Of a stretch of 64,000 nucleotides of DNA, positions 39,094 to 51,600 are shown one piece after another. The notes under the pieces are model-generated. The model saw nothing but the letters and a program-made list of their open reading frames with translations, was not told where the DNA came from and did not search any database. The stretch lies in assembly GCA_029204045.2 (NCBI GenBank), contig CM055067.1:25742838-25806837 (forward strand), given 5' to 3'. Position 1 is the first letter of the stretch; every line of letters begins with the position of its first letter. The stretch comes from Tillandsia leiboldiana (Eukaryota > Streptophyta > Magnoliopsida > Poales > Bromeliaceae). A program made the position numbers and the translations under genes.

Positions 39094-42057
39094 GGTCCGT
39101 GGCGCTCGGTCCACAGAGCGTCGCGGCGGGGTGCATGAGCCCGGCGCAGGGACACGTGGCGCCGCCTGATTGGCGGGCTCAAGGTGCGCGGTCTACACAA
39201 CGGGCGCGGCGGTGCATGGACTAAGGCGGGTGGACACATGGCAGCCCCCGGTTGGTCGGTGCACACGGCGCGGTCCACGGAACCCGAAGTAGGGTGCGTG
39301 GACCGGGTGCAGGGGACACGTGTCGGCACGTGATTGGCGGGCTCTTCAGGTGCGGCGCACGGAGGCATGGGACCCCGCCTCGGGGCGCGTGTGTGGCAGC
39401 GGCGCCTGCCCGCACGTGTGACCGCGACATTAGTGCGGGACAGGTGGCGCTCCGCTATTCGCGGGCGCCACCTACCCGTTTGACCGGGGGAGGCGCCACG
39501 CGGCGAGACCACACGCGCCCCGCACAGCTGTTTGCTGTGCGGGACACTTGTCGGTCTCCGGGAGGGCCACGTGGCTGCTCCCGGCACGCCCCGCACAGCT
39601 GTTTGCTGTGCGGGTGACGTGGCGGCTCCCGGGTGTTTCGGGCGCGTTTTTGCGGTATGTTGTTCCGCCGGTTTCGGGCGCCCGAAAAGTGGTCCAGCGC
39701 CCGAAACCGGGGACATGGGTGGAATTAACCCAATTGTTTTGTGGGCCTATTTATAGCCCGAACTCACTTCACAGTGGGCTTTTTAGCTGTTATAGGTCTT
39801 TTCTCTCTTGGATTCCTTCAGAGAAGTTGATCCTCGTGCAGTGCGGCATCCGTCTGCAGATTTTGGGAATTTTTCGTTGCACGCTTTTCAAGATTCCCTT
39901 TTTCTTGGCGCGTCGCGACGTTCTTTCGCCGGTGTTTCTTCCGTCGCGTTTCGGTGCGCGAGCTCCGCCGGCCTACTCCGACCACCTTTTCGGGCGATTC
40001 TTGTACCGTTGGATCGGCGACGGACAGAGCTACGATCTAGGTATTTTCAGGTTCCCCTGTTTTCTCGCTTTTCAAGGAGTTTTTCCATCCTTACTGGGAC
40101 CCTTATTTTCTGTGAGGATTTTGAGGACAGCAGATTGTTTCGGGTTTATCTCCGCGCTCGAGCGTCGGATTGAGACGAGCCTGTACACTTTTTGCATCTA
40201 CTCGTCGCGAGGATCATCACCGTATTTTTCTTGGATTTTTTCGAGACCTTCCCGGAGGTATACTTTTCCCCTTTTATCTGTGCAAGATTTTACAGTTATG
40301 TGGTTGTGAGTTTTTGCGCGCCTGTACTGTGGAATTTGTAACTCGGCCTACGGGGCTCGGAATTGGATGTGCAAGTACCCGTTTCGAAGGTCTCGACGAG
40401 ACGATCGCTGTGATATTTTTATCGGAATTTTCAGGGCACTTTCAGCTAGTGAAATAATTTCATCTTTGGGGCTGATTTCAGATTGTGTTTGTTTGGGTAA
40501 ATTTTGGGAATTTAAGTGTAACTGTGAACTTGGTGTTGTACCCAGGAGAGTTTGCGGGTATTGCTGGACCCGTTGGAGTTGGAGATTTGGATTTCCTTGT
40601 ATTTTCAGCTGTGGGACTTGGACAGTTCAGCTCTTCAGGTGGGTGGCCTTGTCTTCATGACCTATGGACTGTGCATTAATTCTATCTGTGTAGGGACTTG
40701 CATGTTGTAGATGTATTCTGTATAGCATGCTAGAACATAGGAATTTATGTTCCTGATGTTGTTAGATGATCATGTGTTTATTTCTTCCCTACAAGCTGTT
40801 GTTTATTGATATCTTGGAACTTGACCTAGCACCCCCACCATATGCAGCATGTTCAGCCAGACTGTAGAAAACTTCAACTTGGGCTAGGTTTTTATTGCTC
40901 TAGACATTCCCACATCACTATTCTATATATCATTCTGGACTTAGCTTTTTCCTCGCCCGGGTAGTGGGCCGAGAGGTCGGGTTGTTGTGGGATGCATTTA
41001 CACTCGTGTCTGGGGACCGAGTGGAGTCTGATAGCAGTCTGTAGATCAGGGTTCTTTGGGAGCCGTCAGAGTGACAGTGGGTCTCGGCTGTGTAGTTTTC
41101 CAGCCTGTGAGTGAGACAGTGTTTTGTTGGTTACAGCCGATCTTGTTGATCGAGGATTTGGATTATAGCTTTCATGAGCCACATTTGAGCTCGACAGAGA
41201 TGCGCGGATACTTTACTCGTTGGGGTCGCGCCCCTCGAGTGCCACTCCGGAGTTGGGCCTGTTACTTCTATTGCGACTTGTCGATGCATTGTCCCTCTGG
41301 CTGGGCCAGTTTTGGCAGTCACGGACGCCCTACGTAAGTCCGGTCCTCTGGGATGTAACGGCAGTAGGTAGGCGCAGGTTTGACTGGACCCGAGGAGGCA
41401 GTCAGTGTAGATTGGGTGATCTGAGTTGAGGGATAGTAGTTGCACCATGTTTCTTTCTGTTCCACTCCTTGAGCATCTAGATAGAGGCATAGTAGCTATA
41501 GAGTTTATTTTTTCGGCTTTTCCTTCCAGCACTGCTTTTGTTACCTTATGCCTCTAGTAGACTTAGTGGGCAGACCGTCGGGCTTGTTGGCGGCACCCAC
41601 TGAGAACTACTGTGGGATGTAGTTCTCACACCCGTCGTGGTGCCTTTTCCCCAGGGACTTCTACTCCTGTTCCTGCTGCTCCAGCTGCTGCTTCTTCAGA
41701 TCGAGGTAAGGGAGTCGTGAGATAGATCCCTACCAGCCGTCATCCAGAGTGTAGTGGTTCCCCCTTTTACTTATAGTTTGAGAGTTATGTTTTGAGTGAC
41801 CCTTGTAGTGAGGTATAGAGTTGTACTTTTCTTATTGCTGAGAGATTTATGTATTTTTGGTGAGGACTTGGGTTGTATATTCAGGAGTTGTAGTTACTTT
41901 ATTTTAGCTTTTACTTTAGCATTTACTTTTCAGCTCTGATATCTGTTAGTGTAGATGATCTTTTGCAGGTTAGTCGCTACGTCTATACGGGGTTTCCCGT
42001 ATGGGCGGCGGATTTGTTGGCGAGCCCGGGTCGCAGTTTCGACCCTGGGGCGTGACA
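39094..42057 (+). repeat. 3' LTR of the Tekay-like element, remainder
   Basis: It begins with the second TSD copy GGTCC and continues the LTR broken at 20214, to GGGGCGTGACA. It is homologous to 11037-13994 with scattered substitutions. ERSE-like modules at 39153 and 39317 are intact; that at about 39235 has lost both cores (CACATG, GTTGG on the plus strand). Confidence 0.92.
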
Positions 42058-42803
42058 CATATCCTACGAGTAATCAGGGCGAATAAAACAACTAAACTGG
42101 ACATAATAAAAATAGAAACAACTACCAACCATACAAGATCTACATAATAGATACAAGAAAAGGTCCTCCCAAAAATACATCCTACAAATACATGGTGCTC
42201 TCTGTCAAGATACAAGTGCACCTCTCACAAAAAGATAAAATTTAAAATAAAAGGTGTCTTGGGTCCACCTCTAGTGGCTAAAAAGGGGAGTAACTCTATC
42301 TACGCACAACCCCATTGCCGTGATCCCGAGGCTCTCCCACTGTGGATGACTCTGAAATAAAAACAACAAACTAATGGGGGTGAACTATTAAAACAATAAT
42401 TTCCAATGGGTAAGCCGCCGAGAGAAGCGAAATACACCACTAGGTCAACTGAGCCATGTATAATATAACTGCAAAAATGAAAAGCGAAAAAATAAATAAC
42501 TGAAATAAAAGCAGCTCTACTACTATCATGCCTCTATGCGCAAATCAACATGTATGTAGCAATATTACTGTCATGAATATCCAATACCTATATATGCATC
42601 AACTAGGTGTGATATCCAGTGTCATGTTTAATTAACCTTTTACCTAAACGTTTGAAGACTTACATGAGGTAAAGTCCCGACTTGTGTCGTGCCTCATGGT
42701 CCATAGTGGCATCCCCCCCCCGGAGCTATGCCTACCCCACGGCGGCTCAATCGGCGCCAATCTCGCACGGCGAGCATGATGTCACGATGGCTAACTCTGG
42801 AGT
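42058..42803 (-). repeat. LTR fragment of the second gypsy family (right piece)
   Basis: After the right TSD CATAT, the fragment begun at 10541 continues. It is recognisable as LTR by its order of blocks (ATGCCTCTAT, then the TTACATGAGGTAAAGTCC and CCTACCCCACGGCGGC blocks), though it diverges from the main superfamily. It is cut at 42803 by the LTR starting at 42804; GGAGT is the expected TSD. No coding content. Confidence 0.55.
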
Positions 42804-45218
42804 TGTCACGCCCCGGGTGTAAACCAGAACCCGGGCCCGTCTACAGATCCGCCGTGCACACGGAATTTTCCGCGTACATGAAGCGCTGGTAACCTGCTCA
42901 GATATAAGAGATATAATAAAAGAGCAATAAAAATAGAGCTGAACTAAAAATTATTACATCTCAGACTGAAACTGAAAGTAAAAATACAGTACATCTGTAA
43001 ATAATAGTACAAGTGTCTCTCCCAGCACACCAAAATGATACAACCAGCTGGCAAAAGCTAGACCCAAAAGATAAAAGTACGACCGCCTGAGATAAAGGGG
43101 ATACAAGTCCAGCTAAATCACTGTCCTGCCGACGGTCTATCTACTCTGCTGTCCTCTCTCCTCGATCCACCGCTGCACGCCTAGCAGCACCCGCAGAAGA
43201 CTCTGCAAAACAAAGGAGAAGAAAAAGAGGAAAACAAGAATGGGGGTGAGAACTACTAGTAAACCAGTAGCCTCCCCTAGTGGGTAAAGCCTCAAACACC
43301 GACGCACCCACTAGGTCTACTAGAGGCAAAAAGGGGAAGAAGAGTGGTAAGCAATAAAACTAATGAAAAATGAAACTACCACTATTATGCCTCTAAATGC
43401 AGTCCCAGACTGGAATAGCCGTATGTATGCATCAGTAACGAAAACCGTTCCGGTAACTCAATCTATCCACCAGCAAAAACTGGTACTGCCTGCTGCCGCC
43501 TTCATCATCGGGCATGTAAAGCCGCGCCGATGTGATGGCAAAACTCCTGCTGCCGCCCTCATCATCGGGCAAGTAAAGCCGCGCCGACGTGATAGCAAAA
43601 ACTCAATAACTGCCTAACCCCCACGCTCCGGAGGGGAACTCGAGGGGAGCTACCCACACGAGGAAAGTAACCATGTCACAAGTATCATAAAAGCAGGACT
43701 GGATCACTACTATGCTCAAGTGGAACAAATCCCTCCACTAAAGAAACCCCGATCCCCAATCTGATGCATAAGTAAACATCCGGTCAACCGCCCAATATCC
43801 GCGATTGCCGCAATACCCCACAATCCACAATCAAGTCCAATAGCCGACACCTGGTCAACCGACCAATATCCGCGGTCGCTGCAATACCCCCCAATCCAGG
43901 CCCCGGCTACACTATCCCAAACCCCTGCTTGAACACGAGCAACAAGAACCACCTGACTAACGAATAAGGAGAATAGCAGCAAACATGGTTTCTCCTAAGT
44001 CAAGTTCCAATATGACAGTGTAGCAATAAAAGATGGCCTATCTAGATGTCCATACAAGCATGCAAGTGTTCTCAAGAAAGATAAAAGGAGGATTATCATG
44101 CTATAATCTCGCAAAGAATAAGTCATCGGTCATAACCACCGTCCACCTATGCATGTCCATAATATCCTCAAGTAGTACCCACTATCAAGCTAAATCACTT
44201 GTCCCAATTTAATATTCGATTCCACATGCAATGTTAAGTGCTAACATAGCAATCCATATGTCCAAAGAAGCATGCATAAGTTCCAACCCCACTTGTTAAT
44301 CAATAATCCTAATAAGGGGGATCATTCTAATAATCCTAGTGAGCATGTCGAAATAGAGGTAAACAACAACCACCCACCTCGGCCGCGTAGCACGAATCCA
44401 AATACGGCCTCACACCAGGTAAACGCGGCACACCGCAAAAACTGCAAAGATAACCCAAACGGCGTACAATTAATCTCAAAAATGCACAATCTGCCACGGT
44501 CCATACAACCAGTCCCGAAAATGGCTAAATTTTACCTACAAGATGATCTCAAAAAAATCCGGAAAAATGACCGTTGCGATCCTCGCGTCGAGTAGATGAA
44601 GATCAAGTACTCGCACGTCCCGTTCCGACACATGTAGGCCAAGATACAAATTAAACACCGCGGTACTCGCGAAACTCCCAAAAACACAAGTCTGCAATAA
44701 TCCGCCCAGAAAAAGTAGGATTCTCACCTTCGAGACATCCTCCAAAAATCCCAGAAAAATCACGACAATGTTCATTGCGATGCGTAGATGAAGATTAAGT
44801 ACTTGCACTCCTCATTCCGATGCTTGTTGGCCGAGATATCCCACAATTACTCCCATACTGTCCAAAACTCCGCCCCAGAAAATAGGGTCACAAAATGATC
44901 CGAAAAACCCAAGAGGAATGGAAAGAAACTATAAACACGAGAATCGAAGCCCTACCTATCATGGAAACATCGGCGAAAGAATCACCCAAAAATTCCTTCG
45001 GGGCAGCCCAGGGGAGCCCGCGCACCGAAACACGATGGAAAAGGTCGCCGGAGAAGGAGCGTCGCGGTGCGCCGAATCGCAGTAGACGTCGAAGTCGCGG
45101 CCTCCAAAAATCCTGGAACTCCTCCACAAGGTGCAGAACAAAAAGAGGTAGAGGTCCACTGTAGAAATCCCCCAGAGAAAATGGCTCAGAAAATGGATAA
45201 CAGCTGCTAAAGGGGGCC

Positions 45219-45226
45219 TATTTATA
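45219..45226 (-). promoter_or_regulatory. TATA box of LTR-A
   Basis: Minus-strand TATAAATA in the GGGCC context shared with the other LTRs; the post-gap copy is at 60170-60177. Confidence 0.6.
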
Positions 45227-45582
45227 GGCCCAGCCCGAAAAACCAAATTTTCGGATTTGGGCCGAATTCGGGCCCAAAGATTCGGGTGCTCGATTCCTTC
45301 GTGCGCACAAATCACGCCCGCGAGCTCCGTCCGACCAGCGCCCGGATCCACCCGCTCTTGGCGCGTGTTCCGAACACGGGACAGCGCGTGCAAGCGCACC
45401 GGGGCGCTACCGTGTGGACCGCGTCGGTCAACGCGGGTAGGTGGCGCCTGCGAATCATCGGGCGCCACGTGGCCCGCATTGATGGCCCCTGACTGCGCCC
45501 TGCCGCGCCGCCTGACACCCTGCCACGCACGCGCCCCAAGGCGCTCCCGTGCGCCTCCGTGGACCGCGCCCTCGAGAGCCCG

Positions 45583-45833
45583 CCAACCAGAAGCCGCCAC
45601 GCGTCCCCGCCCGGTCCATGCGCCACCCCGCGCCTCTCCGTGGACCGCGCCTCCTGCACCAACCAACCCGCTGCTGCCATGTGTCCTTAGCCAGCCAATA
45701 GGAAACCGCCACATGGCACACCCAACCACCCTTAACCGCGCCTGCCCGCGCTCCTGCCCAGCCTGCCCGACCTGCCCGCGCGCTCCCGCGTGGACCGCGC
45801 GCGCAGCACCGACCAACCCGGGGCTGCCACGTG
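45583..45833 (+). promoter_or_regulatory. Decayed CCAAT-N10-CACG array in LTR-A
   Basis: Plus-strand (here antisense to the LTR) cores at 45583 (CCAAC-N10-CACG), 45663 (CCAAC-N10-CATG), 45695 (CCAAT-N10-CACA) and 45813 (CCAAC-N10-CACGTG). The ten-base spacing is kept in all, although one or both cores have transition changes. This mirrors the intact modules at 11009-11275. Confidence 0.45.
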
Positions 45834-46228
45834 TCCACGCCCCGGTCCATGCACCCGGCCACGTGCCTACGTGGACCGCGCGCTGCTCCGTGGACCGTGC
45901 ACGCTGCTCCGGCCAATCCGGCTCCTCCCGTGCATCCGAAAACACAAAAAACTTCAGGGTGTCCGTTTTTAGGCGTCCGGACTCAGAAAAATACAACCAA
46001 GTAGTCAATTTCCATCGTTTTTCCGCGTTGAATCCAAATCTGATGTCCATTTTGCGCAAAACCACTTCTAAAATTCGACGGGTGCATCCGAATACACTCG
46101 TGATCCAGTCAACGCACTGTGCCCCTTTCTTGAGTCCGATACGCACCCAACACCTCCAACACCCAACAAATGCCTCCGGAAGCTGCTGATCCAACAGTAA
46201 TCCTCTCGCGGAAATTCGGGTCCTCACA

Positions 46229-48112
46229 TCGTCCCCCACTAAAAGAAAGTTTCGTCCTCGAAACTAAAGTCATCCCTCGAGCCGGAAATCCATTAATAAG
46301 ATTTCCAATCATCAACGACTCAAGCTCCCAAGGCTGTCTATAAACTCCTCCAGAAACGCGAAGCAAACCTCGGGTCTCTATCTGATACAACATAGCGGCG
46401 GGCACTGCAGGTAACCGCACCACCTCATCCAAGTAAAACTGAGCTAGCCGTTCGAGTGACCAAGTAGTCTATATCGATAAAAAGCATCCGTTCCTCCTAG
46501 GGCCCCCGGTGATTCTACCACAAAGTCCAACGACACAAAAGCTTGGTCCCCGTACCTCCATACTCCCAAAGTATCCACTATAAAGTCCCCCGACTGATCG
46601 CTCGGATTTTGATCTCTAATCCTTAAGCCGTCGGGACGCACAAGCAATTACCCTGCTCTCCTGCATCAACACGCATCCAAGTACGGTAAAAAAATCCAGT
46701 TTATCAAATCCATCACTGCAGCAGGGGCATTAGTCAATCCAAAAGGCGTGACTGTGAACTCATAATGCCCGTACCGTTACCAGAAGCTGTCTTCGAAAAG
46801 TCCTCAACCTTCACCTTCAGTTGGTGGTAACCAGATTGCAAATCAATCTTCGAGAAGACACAAGACCCTTCCAGCTGGTCCACCAATCCTCCATGCTCGG
46901 CAAAAGGGTACTTGTTCCTGATGGTCGCTTCATCCAATCCTCGGTAGTCCACGCAAAGCCGAAGTGAACCATCCTTCCACAACACGAATAGCACCGGCAC
47001 TCCCCAAGGCTACACACTAGGTCAGACCAAATTCCCTATCCAACGAATCCTGGAGTTGCGTCTTCCACTCCCCAACTGGTGGCATGCTAGTCAACTTCCA
47101 AAAGAAATACATCCGGGAACTCGTAAACAAAAGGGGTATCCCCGAGTCCCGGCGCCGCCGTAGGCCCCTCAACTATGCTAGCCAAAAAGGCTACGCACCC
47201 ACAGTGAAACATCCGCCTCGCTCGCGAAGTCAAAACCAATAGAGGCGAAGATAACCCTCAAGCATCCCAGGTACACCAACACCTCCTGGCCTGGCTCCCC
47301 AAGAAAATCGTTCTCACGGCACAATCAACCGCCGCGAAAAGAAGGAAATACCGAGCCAGCCAAATCATCCTAAGTACCACAACAAAGTACCGCAGCTGAG
47401 TCAAGACCATCAGGTCTACTGGCATAATCCAGGACTCATCTGCTTCGGGCAGGACCAACGACACTCCTCCATGTGCCAAGTGATCGGGAATATGAACCTC
47501 CCGTGCACGAGGTGACCGTCCTACCCCTAACCCATGCAATGAAGTAAATGCACTCCTAACAAATGACTAGGATGCTCAAGTGCAATACAATGCGAAATCT
47601 AATGCCAGAAAGTAAAATAATACCTCCCACCACATGGTCGGCTACTGTAAAGTCCTCCACCTAAGCGGCATAAACCCGACCGCTCTGAGCCGGCGGCCGG
47701 TGATCAGCAGGGTAAAAAGAAGGTGATATGCTCGCTGGAGCATGAGGCCGCTGGGCTGACGACCGCTGCTGAGATGAAAAAGGAGCCGATGCTGAAAAAG
47801 GTGATGCTGAGGTCGAAAAGGGGCATGAAGCTCGAATGTGGCCTGACTGTCCACATTTATAACAACGACCCCACCTCTAATCAAAGGTGTGCGACAGATA
47901 AGGTCCTCCACAGAATATACATCTGTCTCTGTTGCGAAGCCGTTGCTGTCCTGGCTGCTGCTGTCTCTGTATCTGTTGCTGCGATCCCTGATGCAGCTGC
48001 GGTGGCCTCTGGGATCCACCAGGCCCTCGCTGCTCCGAACACCCACGGCTATAGAACTGAGGCAGCGGCAGTCTCCACGAACTGGCCTGTCCCCCGTCCT
48101 CGGGTGCTGGTC
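46229..48112 (-). pseudogene. Relic gag-pol interior of the LTR-A element
   Basis: From right to left (5' to 3'): frameshifted zinc-knuckle region of gag (48112-47642), protease-to-RT linker (MPVDLMVLTQLRYFVVVLRM, near 47430), RT block LFVLWKDGSLRLCVDYRGLD and FSKIDLQSGYHQLKV (47000-46800), a piece after RNase H (GDFIVDTLGVWRYGDQ, about 46590), a remnant of the integrase core (DEVVRL..VPA, about 46425), then the GTTTCG hairpin and polypurine tract. Most of RT, RNase H and integrase has been deleted and frames are broken throughout. The gag 5' end, leader and primer site are missing because the LTR at 48113 interrupts gag directly. Confidence 0.8.
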
Positions 48113-48629
48113 TGTCACGCCTCGGATGTAAACCAGAACCCGGGCCCGTCTATAGATCCGCCGTGCACACGGAATTTCTCGCGTACACGAAGCGCCAGTA
48201 ACCTGCTCAGATATAAGAGATAATAACAGAGAGCATAAAACAAAGCTGAACTAAAAACTAATACATTTCAGACTGAAGCTGCAAATAAAATACAGTACAT
48301 CTGTAAAAATAATACATCTGTCTCTCCCAGCTCACCAAAAAGATACAAACAGCTGGCTAAAGCCAGACCCAAAAGTAAAATACAACTGTCTGAGGAAAAA
48401 AGGTACACCAACAGTCCAGCAAACACGCTCATCCTACCCCGAAATCTATCTACTCAGCCGTACTCTCTCTCCGACCCGCCGCTGAAAGCCTAGCAGCACC
48501 CGCAGAAGACACTGCAAAACAAAGGAGAAGAAAAAGAGGAAAGAAGAATGGGGGTGAGAACTACTAGTAAACCAGTAGCCTCCCATAGTGGGTAAAGCCT
48601 CAAACTCCGACGCACCCACTAGGTCTACC
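48113..48629 (-). repeat. LTR-A type fragment, first 517 bp
   Basis: Starts TGTCACGCCTCGGATGTAAACC, same family as 42804 but diverged. It abuts gag sequence with no primer site, so it is not the 5' LTR of an intact 42804 element; either an insertion into gag or a rearranged array. It is interrupted at 48629 by LARD 2. Confidence 0.75.
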
Positions 48630-51600
48630 TGTCACGCCCCGGCGTCGAAACTGCGACCCGGGCTCGCCAACAAATCCGCCGCCCATACGGGAAGCCCCGT
48701 ATAGACGAAGCGACTAACCTGCAAAAGATCAACTATACTATACAGATATCAAAGCTGAAAGTAAAATAATCTGCTGTAAAAGTAAAATCAACTACTGTAC
48801 AACTGGAAATAAAGATACAATGTCCATCTCCCAAATACGATCATATACAAAGTCCTCTAATACAAAACTCAGAACTCAACAGGGAGATATCTCCAATAAA
48901 TACATCAGTGTACAGGCTCTCAATAAATAAAACATCCTCACTACATCAGTCTCTCAAAAGAGGAAAAACAACTAATCTACTGAAGCTCTCCTCCGAAGGG
49001 GTACCGCTACACTCCAACGACGGGTAGGGAACTAGCTCGCGACTCCCTCGTCTCGGTCAGAAGAAACATCAACTGGAGCAACAGGAACAGGAGAAGAAGT
49101 CCCTGGGGAAAAACACCACGACGGGTGTGAGAACTACTTCCCACAGTAGTTCTCAGTGGGTGCCGCCAACAAGCCCAACGGTCTGCCCACTAAGTCTACT
49201 AGAGGCATAAAGTAACAATAATAATACTGAAATGAAAGGGCTGGAAAAGTAACTCTACAGCTACTATGCCTCTATCTAGATGCTCAAAAAGTGGAACAGA
49301 TGGAAACATGATGCATCTACTAACCCTCAACATCCAGATCACCCAATCTACCTGACTGCCTCCTCGGGTCCAGTCAAACCTGCGCCTACCTACTGCCGTT
49401 ACATCCCGGAGGACCGGACTGACGTAGGGCGTCCGTAGCTGCCAAAACTGGGCCAGCCAGAGGGACTGTGTCCGTAACTGCCAAAACTGGGCCAGTGAGA
49501 GGGACGGCGTCGACAAGTCGCGATACCAAAGTGCAGACCCACCCCGGACGTGGCACTCGAGGGGAGCGACCCCAACGAGGACAAGGGTATCCGCGCACTC
49601 TGTCGAGCTCAAGTGGCACTGCAGGCTATAGTCCAAAATCCACGCTCACGCTCTGAACGAAAAGACTCAGAATCCTCAATCATCTCGCACAACAGTCGGA
49701 GCACTCTCGACGACTCAGCTGATCAGCTCTCACGAACACGAGACACTAGCCTCTCCAATAGCTCACAGCACAAAACACACTGGCTGGAGATACTCCACAG
49801 CCAGGATCGACCCACAACTCAGAGCCAACAAAACAGGTCGGACAACACTCAACGACCCGGGACCACCGTCAATCCCGACGGTTCCCAACAACACAGGCCA
49901 GAAGATACCCGACAGCCCGGGATCACCGTCTACACAACGGCTCCCCGCGACAGAACAACAACTCACAGATAACTCAAGAAGGGCCGACACCATAAGGGTT
50001 TGGAAAACCCGATAGGTCGGTGCTAAGAACCCTATCAAACAAGAACAGACTCTATGCTCCGCCTATCGAAGTTCTCGGCCCCCTTACAGTTCGGAAACAC
50101 GACAACCTCGGTACAACACGCAGAAGTCACCAACCAGGGCGCGAAAGTTCCGGGAGACCTACACCTACAACCCTATCAAACAAGAACAGGTTCCAGGCTC
50201 GGCCCCCGTGGCTTTCGTCCCAACAAAGGAACGGACCCTAGAACCCAGACCACTCGAATCCTTTCGAGTGGGGAAGTTTACAGGAAAAAGGTGACATTTG
50301 TTACTGAAAACCATTTTCACTCAAACCACGCAGGGTGAGGACTAAAAGTAGTTCCCTTTTTTGAAAAACTATCTTGATTTCAGAAGAAACCCATTTTAAT
50401 AATTTTTAGTTCTTTTAGGAAAAACAGTTAGAAAATAAGTATTTATACCCAAACCTCGAAGGACTGATGCCTTTGTCCAATCAAACAAGAACACACTCCA
50501 GCGGCCCTTCGATGCTTGGAAGAAAACATTGGTAGACTAAAATCATGTGTATGTCGAAAAGGGTTCTGGGTTCTAGGTCCTGCTAACACTGGTACACCAC
50601 TGCCACTAACACAGTGGCGACAACCCAAACAGGGGAAACAAGACCTCCCGGGATGACCGTTTAACCCAAACGGTTTCCGGCACAGACAAGCGATCAACTA
50701 CATCTACCAGACTCCACTCTGCTCCCAAGCACGAGTGCAAATGCATCCCACACTAAAAAGAAGTCCCGACCACTCGGCCCACTACCCGGGCGAGGAAGAC
50801 ACTATGTCCTGGAATAGAAGAATAGTGTGGATGTCTAAAGCATAAATAAACCTAGCCAAGATGAGGGTTTTCTACTAGTCTGGTTACACATGCAACATAT
50901 GACAGGTGCTAGGTTAAGTTCCAATAACTATAATTTAACAGGCAGTAGGAAGCAAAAGAGATCATCAGATAAATACAAGGAATAACAATTCCTATATTCT
51001 AGCATGCTACACAAGAATCCACTATCATGCATGGTCCTACAATAGCAGAATTAATGTCCAGTCCATCAAACTTGGAGACAAGGCCACCCACTTGAAGACG
51101 CTAACTGTCCAAGATCCAACAGCTGAAAACACCAGGAAAAGCAACCACCAATAATCCACAGTCCCAAAATCCCAGAACAACTCCTCCTGGGTACAACACA
51201 GGGTTCACAGTTACACTTTATTCCCAAAAATTTACCCAAATTATCATAATCTGAAAATAGCCTCAAAGATGCTAATTTTTCACCTGCAGAAAGTGCTCCA
51301 AAAATTCTGATAAAAATACTACAGCGATCCTCGTGTCGAGACCTTCGAAACGGGTATGTGCACGCCTAATTTCGAGCACCGTAGGCCAAGTTACAAACTC
51401 CACAGTACAGGTGCGCAAAATCTCACAACCACACAACTGTAATTCCATACACAGATAAAGGGAGGAAATATACCTTCGGGAAAAATCTCAGAAAAAATCC
51501 CAAAAAAATACGGTGATAATCCTCGCGTCGCGTAGATGCAAAAAGTGCAAGGGCTCGTCTCAATCCGATGTCCGAGCGCGAAGATATCCATGAAACAACG

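Larger units (their letters stand above)
10680..42057 (+). mobile_element. Tekay/Del-type chromovirus, nested and inactivated
   Basis: The element is bounded by TGTAGTGGCCC and GGGGCGTGACA with a perfect TSD CATAT (10675-10679, 42058-42062). Its own sequence is 10680-18611, 19188-20214 and 39099-42057; the rest was inserted later. Order: 5' LTR, Met-tRNA primer site, gag with zinc knuckle, protease, reverse transcriptase, RNase H, integrase with chromodomain, polypurine tract, 3' LTR. This is the Ty3/gypsy order, and the chromodomain marks a chromovirus; very long LTRs fit the Tekay clade. The coding region is dead (in-frame stops, gag frameshift, Cassandra insertion). The LTR pair differs at more sites than those of the nested elements, so it is the oldest of the three. 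Confidence 0.92.
42804..46228 (-). repeat. LTR of a minus-strand gypsy element (LTR-A)
   Basis: 3425 bp. On the minus strand it starts TGTGAGGACCCG and ends ...CCGGGGCGTGACA. It contains the minus-strand TATA box (45219-45226), U3 modules (45583-45833), two direct repeats of about 68-70 bp (43496-43620 and 43786-43895), and the U5 hairpin with two mismatched pairs. It is followed by a polypurine tract and the GTTTCG-type hairpin (46229-46264), so it is the 3' LTR of the internal region to its right. Confidence 0.85.

Noticed and set aside
48113..48629. Intact 5' LTR of the element whose 3' LTR is 42804-46228.
   Set aside because: No primer site, leader or gag start separates it from gag sequence at 48112; it joins gag directly, so it is a later insertion or a rearrangement.
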